A stretch of 5,287 nt of DNA, from contig DAEG01000027.1 of the NCBI GenBank assembly GCA_002495235.1, positions 1 through 5,287 on the forward strand, read 5' to 3'. A model generated the notes under the pieces. It saw nothing but the letters and a program-made list of their open reading frames with translations. It was not told the DNA's origin and made no database searches. Within the stretch, counting starts at the first letter, position 1. Every line of letters begins with the position of its first letter. This DNA comes from Euryarchaeota archaeon UBA287. Lineage in GTDB: Archaea; Thermoplasmatota; UBA186; UBA287. The translations under genes and the position numbers were made by a program. Positions 1 through 3,461 of this stretch are shown in pieces.

Positions 1-1
1 C

Positions 2-826
2 GGGCTCAAGGAGATAAAACAGGAACTGGTAGAGAGCATAGAGTGGCCTCTGAAGTACCCGGACCTCTTCGAGTATGCTGATACCCGGCCACCAAAGGGC
101 ATACTTCTCTATGGTCCTCCCGGCACAGGAAAAACGATGCTGGCAAAGGCTGTAGCGACGGAGGGCGAGGCAAACTTCATAAGCATAAAGGGCCCGGAGA
201 TCATGAGCAAGTGGGTGGGTGAGAGCGAGAAGGCCGTGCGCGAGATATTCAGAAAGGCCAGGCAGGCTGCGCCGTGCATCGTGTTCCTCGACGAGCTTGA
301 CTCCATAGCTCCCAAGAGGGGCAGCGGGACGGACTCGAATGTGACCGAGCGCATCGTAGGGCAGCTGCTGACTGAACTTGACGGGATATCTTCACTAAAC
401 AACGTCATTGTCATAGGGGCCACAAACAGACCAGACATCATCGATTCGGCTCTCCTGCGCGCTGGGCGGTTTGACAGGATCATAGAGATACCAATGCCGG
501 ATGCAGATGCGAGGAGAGAGATATTCCAGATATATCTGCGCAAAAAGCCCCTGACGGAGGATGTCAGCGCGGATGAGCTAGTGAAGATAACCGAAGGCTT
601 CACAGGAGCCGACATAGAGGAGCTCTGCAGGAAAGCATCAATGCTTGCGATACGTGAGTTCATATCAAAGGGCTACGGAAAGAGCAACATGGACATGCTC
701 AGGATAGAAAAAAGGCACTTCGAGGAGGCTCTGATGATGGGCAAGGCCGTGCCGAGAGAGGATCTTGAACGCTACAAGAGCGTCTCGAAAGAGTTCAACA
801 AGAGACTAGGCATAGAGACCATATAG
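2..826 (+). CDS. cdc48: Cdc48/VAT-type AAA+ ATPase, C-terminal (D2-like) part; 5' end outside window
   Basis: The C-terminal AAA module of a Cdc48/p97/VAT-family hexameric unfoldase, a cytoplasmic ATPase that threads and unfolds proteins. The frame is open from base 2, so the ATG at 137 lies inside the ATPase domain, just after Walker A, and is not the start. Counting from base 2, visible motifs are Walker A GPPGTGKT (residues 38-45), pore loop 1 KWVGES (70-75), Walker B IVFLDE (93-98), sensor 1 in GATNRPD (139-145), the arginine-finger region LLRAGRFDR (151-159), and the sensor-2 helix region starting GADIEEL (203-209). The aromatic W in the pore loop and the KGPEIMSKW context are typical of the D2 ring rather than D1. 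About 275 residues are visible; a full two-domain protein would have roughly 700-800, but the N domain and D1 are not in the window. The protein ends ...LGIETI and lacks the terminal hydrophobic-Tyr-X proteasome-docking motif. hsp20 follows immediately in an apparent operon. The family is near certain; the two-ring architecture is inferred. Confidence 0.93.
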   Translation, partial: GLKEIKQELVESIEWPLKYPDLFEYADTRPPKGILLYGPPGTGKTMLAKAVATEGEANFISIKGPEIMSKWVGESEKAVREIFRKARQAAPCIVFLDELDSIAPKRGSGTDSNVTERIVGQLLTELDGISSLNNVIVIGATNRPDIIDSALLRAGRFDRIIEIPMPDADARREIFQIYLRKKPLTEDVSADELVKITEGFTGADIEELCRKASMLAIREFISKGYGKSNMDMLRIEKRHFEEALMMGKAVPREDLERYKSVSKEFNKRLGIETI

Positions 827-833
827 GAGGTGA
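825..833 (+). promoter_or_regulatory. Shine-Dalgarno site for hsp20, overlapping the cdc48 stop
   Basis: AGGAGGTGA is a nine-base match to the usual anti-Shine-Dalgarno of archaeal and bacterial 16S rRNA. Its first two bases are the last two of the upstream TAG stop, so ribosomes finishing cdc48 are positioned to reinitiate on hsp20. It decides the start. The in-frame GTG at 830 lies inside the site and cannot be used with it. The ATG at 839 is 5 nt downstream, which is suitable spacing. An out-of-frame ATG at 835 is only 1 nt away and meets a stop after three codons. Confidence 0.85.
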
Positions 834-838
834 AATGG

Positions 839-1339
839 ATGGATGACGACAGAAAGAAGAGAAAGGATTTCTGGGACGATCTCTTCGGGAACTGGGACAT
901 AGATTTCAACGATGTCTTCGAAGAGATGCGCAGGATGATGGACGAGATGATGAAGGATCCGTCAAAGTTCGCTGACAGGCCTTTCGTCTACGGATACTCG
1001 ATGAAGGTAGGACCTGACGGCAGGCCGATGATCAAGAGCTTTGGCAATCAGCCCGGAGTCAAGGGCGACGCGACCAGGGAGCCTCTCACAGACGTGATGG
1101 AGAAGGACGATGACATCGTGATAACGATGGAGGTCCCCGGAGTCGAAAAGGAGGACATAGACGTAGAGGTTGCGGAGAGAAGCGTCAGAGTGAGCGCTAA
1201 CGGTGCGCAGAGATACTACAAGGAGGTTCAGCTGCCTAACAGCGTTGACACGTCCAGCACAAAGGCGACCTACAAGAATGGAGTGCTGAGCATAACCGTG
1301 AAGAAGAAAGAGAAGGGCAAGAAGGTCAGGGTCGAGTGA
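839..1339 (+). CDS. hsp20: Small heat-shock protein, Hsp20/alpha-crystallin family
   Basis: An ATP-independent holdase chaperone that binds unfolding proteins in the cytoplasm and assembles into large oligomers. The predicted product is 166 aa, a normal length for archaeal sHSPs. Residues 1-40 are a charged, Met-rich N-terminal arm (FWDDLFGNWD, then repeated Met/Glu). Residues 49-70 contain the PFVYGYSMKVGPDGRP stretch common in euryarchaeal Hsp20s. The alpha-crystallin domain spans about 81-157, with MEVPGVEKEDIDVEV (97-111) and the hallmark YKNGVLSITV (145-154). The tail is Lys-rich and ends in V-R-V (163-165), a plausible I/V-x-I/V motif that in this family plugs into a neighbouring dimer. 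The ATG at 839 was chosen over the GTG at 830 because the GTG lies within the Shine-Dalgarno. It is probably co-transcribed with cdc48, suggesting joint stress-linked expression. Its last 14 bases overlap the convergent Toprim gene. Family assignment is very secure. Confidence 0.95.
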   Translation: MDDDRKKRKDFWDDLFGNWDIDFNDVFEEMRRMMDEMMKDPSKFADRPFVYGYSMKVGPDGRPMIKSFGNQPGVKGDATREPLTDVMEKDDDIVITMEVPGVEKEDIDVEVAERSVRVSANGAQRYYKEVQLPNSVDTSSTKATYKNGVLSITVKKKEKGKKVRVE

Positions 1340-1721
1340 CTACCTTCTCTCTTAACCTCTTTATGTACGTGTCCAGACTCTCTATGTCATTTATCCCCTG
1401 AGCGAGCGCGTGCAGTCTTGCACTGTGCTCTAGGTCACAGCTTACGCCGTTCGCCCTCAGCGCCCTCTGAAGCTCCATACTCAGCTCATAGCCCTTGGAG
1501 TCCCAGTCGAGCAGGAGTATGACCTTTCTGTGCCTGCTCGCTATCTGCTCGCAGAGGGCGAACAGAGGGATGCCCTGATTTACCTTTATCACCTCCCCAC
1601 TAAAACCTACAGCCCTCAGAGCCCTCTCGTCCTTGTCTCCCTCGACTATAACGGGCAGTCCTTCTGCGTTTAAATCCTCAAGCTCCCGCTCTATGAGCTC
1701 AAGGTTGTACTCAGGATCCAT
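1326..1721 (-). CDS. Small Toprim-domain protein, UPF0292-like
   Basis: A 131-aa protein that is essentially a lone Toprim fold, the metal-binding catalytic module shared by topoisomerases, DnaG primases, OLD nucleases and RNase M5. The conserved glutamate sits in VIVEGDKDERAL (E27), and the acidic D-x-D pair in VILLLDWDSKG (D72, D74). The C-terminal pattern QGINDIESLDTYIKRL (108-123) resembles archaeal UPF0292 proteins, whose biochemical role is not established to my knowledge; a nucleic-acid nuclease or primase-like activity is a family-based guess. No zinc-binding or helicase-binding domain of a true primase is present. The ATG at 1721 is the only sensible start: no alternative start codon precedes it before an in-frame stop. 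There is no convincing Shine-Dalgarno, but a TATA-like box lies about 26 bp upstream, consistent with a leaderless mRNA. The gene begins 56 bp after the glycanase stop and converges on hsp20 with a 14-nt overlap. Toprim is secure; UPF0292 membership is likely. Confidence 0.85.
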   Translation of the reverse strand: MDPEYNLELIERELEDLNAEGLPVIVEGDKDERALRAVGFSGEVIKVNQGIPLFALCEQIASRHRKVILLLDWDSKGYELSMELQRALRANGVSCDLEHSARLHALAQGINDIESLDTYIKRLREKVVTRP

Positions 1722-1740
1722 CTTCCGCTCTATCTCTCTG

Positions 1741-1760
1741 TCTTTTATTAAGAGTTTCGA
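1741..1760 (-). promoter_or_regulatory. Archaeal TATA/BRE-like promoter of the Toprim gene
   Basis: Read on the minus strand, this is a purine-rich BRE-like stretch TCGAAACT followed by the AT-rich box CTTAATAAAA. The box centre is about 26-27 bp upstream of the ATG at 1721, so a typical archaeal start site would fall at or beside the A of the start codon, giving a leaderless transcript. It lies in the 56-bp gap after the upstream glycanase stop, so the Toprim gene need not depend on read-through. The call rests on sequence pattern and spacing only. Confidence 0.55.
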
Positions 1761-1777
1761 TTAAGACTGGAATGTAG

Positions 1778-3037
1778 TCATTCCTCTACGAACCCTGCCT
1801 TGCTGAGCCCTGTGATAACGTAAGGAACTCGCATGAACTCGTCCCACACAGATCCGCTCCTGAAAGCCTCAAGCATTAGCACGGTGTTCCCCTGGTCTAT
1901 CCCGATGTAATCATCGTCGTACCAGCCTTGGGAGGGATTGAACGCGTTCGTGAACCCGTATTCCCCCCATATGCGGCCCCCGTACTCGCCGCGCATCTTC
2001 TCAAGCATGGGTATGGCATACTCCGGGATGAGGACCACGGACGCTGCCACCGCAGAGGGTGATACCGTACCGTCGAAGGTGCTCCTGTATCCGAGGTACC
2101 CCTCCCTTCCGTCGCACGCGGTCCATCCCCACAGCTCTGACCACCCGTTCCTTGCGGCCTCATCCAGACAGAATTTTCTGTTCGCCCCGAGTGCTGCAAC
2201 TGCGTTATCCCAGTAATTCGCATAGTCGTCATGTATGTTTTTGAAGTCCATCCAGCACAGCGGGAACTGGTACAGGTAGGCAAGCATGGTGTTACCTCCG
2301 TCCGGCGTGAGGAACTCAAACCCGCCGTACGAGCACCATTCATACGCACTGGCCATAGCATCCCAGCTGCTCTCCGGTATCGGATGCGTTGGTGAGCCGA
2401 GCGCGAGCAGGTAGGCAAGAATGTACTCGTCGTAGCCGTCCCACGGCTCACCGCCCGGCACTACGGTGAGGAGATCCCCGCTCATTATCCAGTCCCATTC
2501 CACGGCCCTGTAGATCCTGTCCGCCAGCGGCTCTATCTCCGTGCCTTTGAAGTGCTGTCCTGCGTGCAGCGCTCCCGCGACAAGTATAGCCGTGTCTATC
2601 AGGGATATCTCGCCCTCCCACGCCCTCTTGCCTGTTTTCGTGTCCACCCAGTGATAGAAGAAACCGCGCTCCCCCTCTACGAGAGGATCATCAGGATCGA
2701 AGCTCCTCAGCGTGTCGAGCACTCGTTCATAGGCACGGTCGTGAGCGACCCAGCCTCTGCCGTCGGCAATGCAGATGGCGGACAGAGCAAAACCCACGGC
2801 GGCTATGCTTGAGACCTCCGTGTTGGTGGCTCTGTCCTGCACTAACCCTGTTCCGGGATCCGTCTCATTCCAGAAGTACCAGAAGGCCGATTCCTGAACC
2901 TGATCGAGAAATGCCCTCTCATCTTCGTCGAGGCTCTCCCATGTCAGAGCTACACTGTCGTTTCTGACAATCAGAGGAACTGCTATCATGACAGAGAGGA
3001 TCATCAGGCATATGAAGATAATTGGCAGCTTCCGCAT
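1778..3037 (-). CDS. Secreted/anchored glycoamylase-fold glycoside hydrolase (PF10091/COG5368, GH144-like; probable endo-beta-1,2-glucanase)
   Basis: A 419-aa protein of the 'glycoamylase-like' alpha/alpha-barrel family. Characterised GH144 members are endo-beta-1,2-glucanases, and a related domain occurs in cyclic beta-1,2-glucan synthases. Residues 3-24 are a basic start plus a hydrophobic stretch, so the protein is exported. Cleavage after SVA (28-30) is possible, or it stays as an N-terminal anchor; there is no clear lipobox. The N-terminal half carries ESAFWYFWNETDPGTGLVQDR (49-69) and the SSIAAVGFALSAI region (76-88), typical of the family. The C-terminal half has DEYILAYLLALGSPTHP (203-219), QFPLCWMDFKNIHDDY (257-272), WGWTACDG (303-310), GTVSPSAVAASV (323-334), IGIDQGNTVLMLEAFRSG (378-395) and the closing VPYVITGLSKAGF (404-416). 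I do not assign individual catalytic acids. The start is supported by AAGGAGG 6 nt upstream. Family is secure; exact substrate is inferred. Despite the Pfam name it is not a GH15 starch glucoamylase. Confidence 0.87.
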   Translation of the reverse strand: MRKLPIIFICLMILSVMIAVPLIVRNDSVALTWESLDEDERAFLDQVQESAFWYFWNETDPGTGLVQDRATNTEVSSIAAVGFALSAICIADGRGWVAHDRAYERVLDTLRSFDPDDPLVEGERGFFYHWVDTKTGKRAWEGEISLIDTAILVAGALHAGQHFKGTEIEPLADRIYRAVEWDWIMSGDLLTVVPGGEPWDGYDEYILAYLLALGSPTHPIPESSWDAMASAYEWCSYGGFEFLTPDGGNTMLAYLYQFPLCWMDFKNIHDDYANYWDNAVAALGANRKFCLDEAARNGWSELWGWTACDGREGYLGYRSTFDGTVSPSAVAASVVLIPEYAIPMLEKMRGEYGGRIWGEYGFTNAFNPSQGWYDDDYIGIDQGNTVLMLEAFRSGSVWDEFMRVPYVITGLSKAGFVEE

Positions 3038-3043
3038 GCTTTT

Positions 3044-3050
3044 CCTCCTT
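3044..3050 (-). promoter_or_regulatory. Shine-Dalgarno site of the GH144-like gene
   Basis: On the minus strand AAGGAGG lies 6 nt upstream of the ATG at 3037. It is a strong match to the anti-Shine-Dalgarno at good spacing and fixes the start. Unlike the neighbouring Toprim and small membrane genes, this gene therefore appears to have a real 5' untranslated leader. Confidence 0.8.
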
Positions 3051-3070
3051 TCTGGCTGTGTGCCGGTATT

Positions 3071-3096
3071 GGTGAGAGCCTTCTCAAAGACCCACC
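3071..3096 (-). promoter_or_regulatory. Candidate hairpin in the 5' leader of the GH144-like mRNA
   Basis: On the minus strand the RNA can fold as GGUGGG-UCUU, loop UGAG, AAGG, a two-base CU bulge, then CUCACC. That gives ten pairs, two of them G-U. It lies in the middle of the predicted leader of about 70 nt, roughly 20 nt upstream of the Shine-Dalgarno, so it does not directly hide the ribosome site. It could stabilise the leader, act in regulation or be incidental. It matches no riboswitch that I recognise. Confidence 0.35.
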
Positions 3097-3117
3097 TATA
3101 GATTATCCCGTTTTGAT

Positions 3118-3127
3118 AGTTATAACT
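3118..3127. promoter_or_regulatory. Palindrome AGTTATAACT, candidate operator between divergent promoters
   Basis: A perfect 10-bp inverted repeat lies between the predicted TATA box (3133-3141) and the start site (near 3110) of the GH144-like gene, where a bound protein would block initiation. It is also about 40 bp upstream of the TATA box of the divergent small membrane gene. The site is AT-rich and the symmetry does not extend further, so chance is possible. No regulator gene is in the window. Confidence 0.3.
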
Positions 3128-3132
3128 TGTGA

Positions 3133-3148
3133 TTTTATAAGCTTCTGC
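3133..3148 (-). promoter_or_regulatory. Archaeal TATA/BRE-like promoter of the GH144-like gene
   Basis: On the minus strand GCAGAAG (BRE-like, purine-rich) runs into CTTATAAAA, a good archaeal TATA box. Transcription would begin about 26 bp downstream, near 3110, leaving a leader of roughly 70 nt that includes the hairpin and the Shine-Dalgarno. A weaker AT-rich alternative at 3119-3126 overlaps the palindrome. Confidence 0.55.
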
Positions 3149-3164
3149 GTTTTTAGAGAGATCG

Positions 3165-3173
3165 CTTTATATA
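3165..3173 (+). promoter_or_regulatory. Archaeal TATA box of the small membrane gene
   Basis: CTTTATATA matches the euryarchaeal TATA consensus closely and is centred about 25-26 bp upstream of the ATG at 3195. This predicts a leaderless transcript starting at the start codon. No Shine-Dalgarno precedes that ATG, which agrees. It stands back to back with the TATA box of the GH144-like gene, about 32 bp away centre to centre. Confidence 0.65.
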
Positions 3174-3194
3174 CATGGAATAGCAGTATTATCT

Positions 3195-3461
3195 ATGCGT
3201 GGAGGATATTTTGCCGCGGGGATGGTTCTGATAGCTGTAGCTGTGCTGCTCACTTTTCTGCCCTTGTTTGATGGATACAACCTGATGGACGCCTATGAGT
3301 ACTCCCACTCCACTCTGGGCGAGATAGCCCGCGCGACCGATGAGGACGCCAGAGCGAGCTACTCCTTCTATATGACGCTTATTGCCGTGGACGCGATCAC
3401 AGCGATCGCTGGCGTTGCACTTGCAGTGTATGGCGCGGCTACTAAAAAAGAGCAGGGCTAA
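3195..3461 (+). CDS. Small two-helix membrane protein, function unknown
   Basis: An 88-aa protein that I do not recognise. It has two hydrophobic helices, about 5-25 (YFAAGMVLIAVAVLLTFLPLF) and 58-80 (FYMTLIAVDAITAIAGVALA onward), joined by a polar, acidic loop of some 32 residues rich in Asp, Glu, Tyr and Ser. It ends in a short Lys-containing tail (ATKKEQG). By the positive-inside rule both ends (Arg2; KK) would be cytoplasmic, with the acidic loop outside. There are no cysteines, no lipobox and no catalytic motif. A clear TATA box at leaderless spacing argues that it is a real gene. It is divergent from the GH144-like gene, shares its control region, and its TAA stop overlaps the GH3 stop by 4 nt. 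Position suggests, but does not prove, a link with glycan use; it could equally be an unrelated small membrane protein. Confidence 0.7.
   Translation: MRGGYFAAGMVLIAVAVLLTFLPLFDGYNLMDAYEYSHSTLGEIARATDEDARASYSFYMTLIAVDAITAIAGVALAVYGAATKKEQG

Noticed and set aside
452..478. RAGR instead of RPGR at the arginine-finger region of Cdc48 as a defect
   Set aside because: Both arginines are kept, and Ala at this place also occurs in archaeal VAT-type proteins, so it is normal variation.
109..663. A 184-codon open frame on the minus strand inside cdc48
   Set aside because: It is antisense to a highly conserved AAA domain with intact motifs; its Ser-rich translation matches nothing I recognise.
830..838. 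GTG at 830 as the start of hsp20
   Set aside because: It lies inside the AGGAGGTGA Shine-Dalgarno; the ATG at 839 has correct spacing.
1897..2451. A second 184-codon minus-strand open frame inside the GH144-like gene
   Set aside because: It is an alternate frame of a gene whose family motifs run throughout; its composition (Ser, Thr, Arg-rich) is that of a shadow frame.
1778..3037. Annotation as a GH15 starch glucoamylase
   Set aside because: The motifs are those of PF10091/GH144 (SPTHP, TACDG, GIDQGN), not of GH15; the family name is misleading.
3100..3175. The AT-rich intergenic stretch as a replication origin
   Set aside because: There are no repeated origin-recognition boxes and no Orc1/Cdc6 gene; two promoters explain the AT content.
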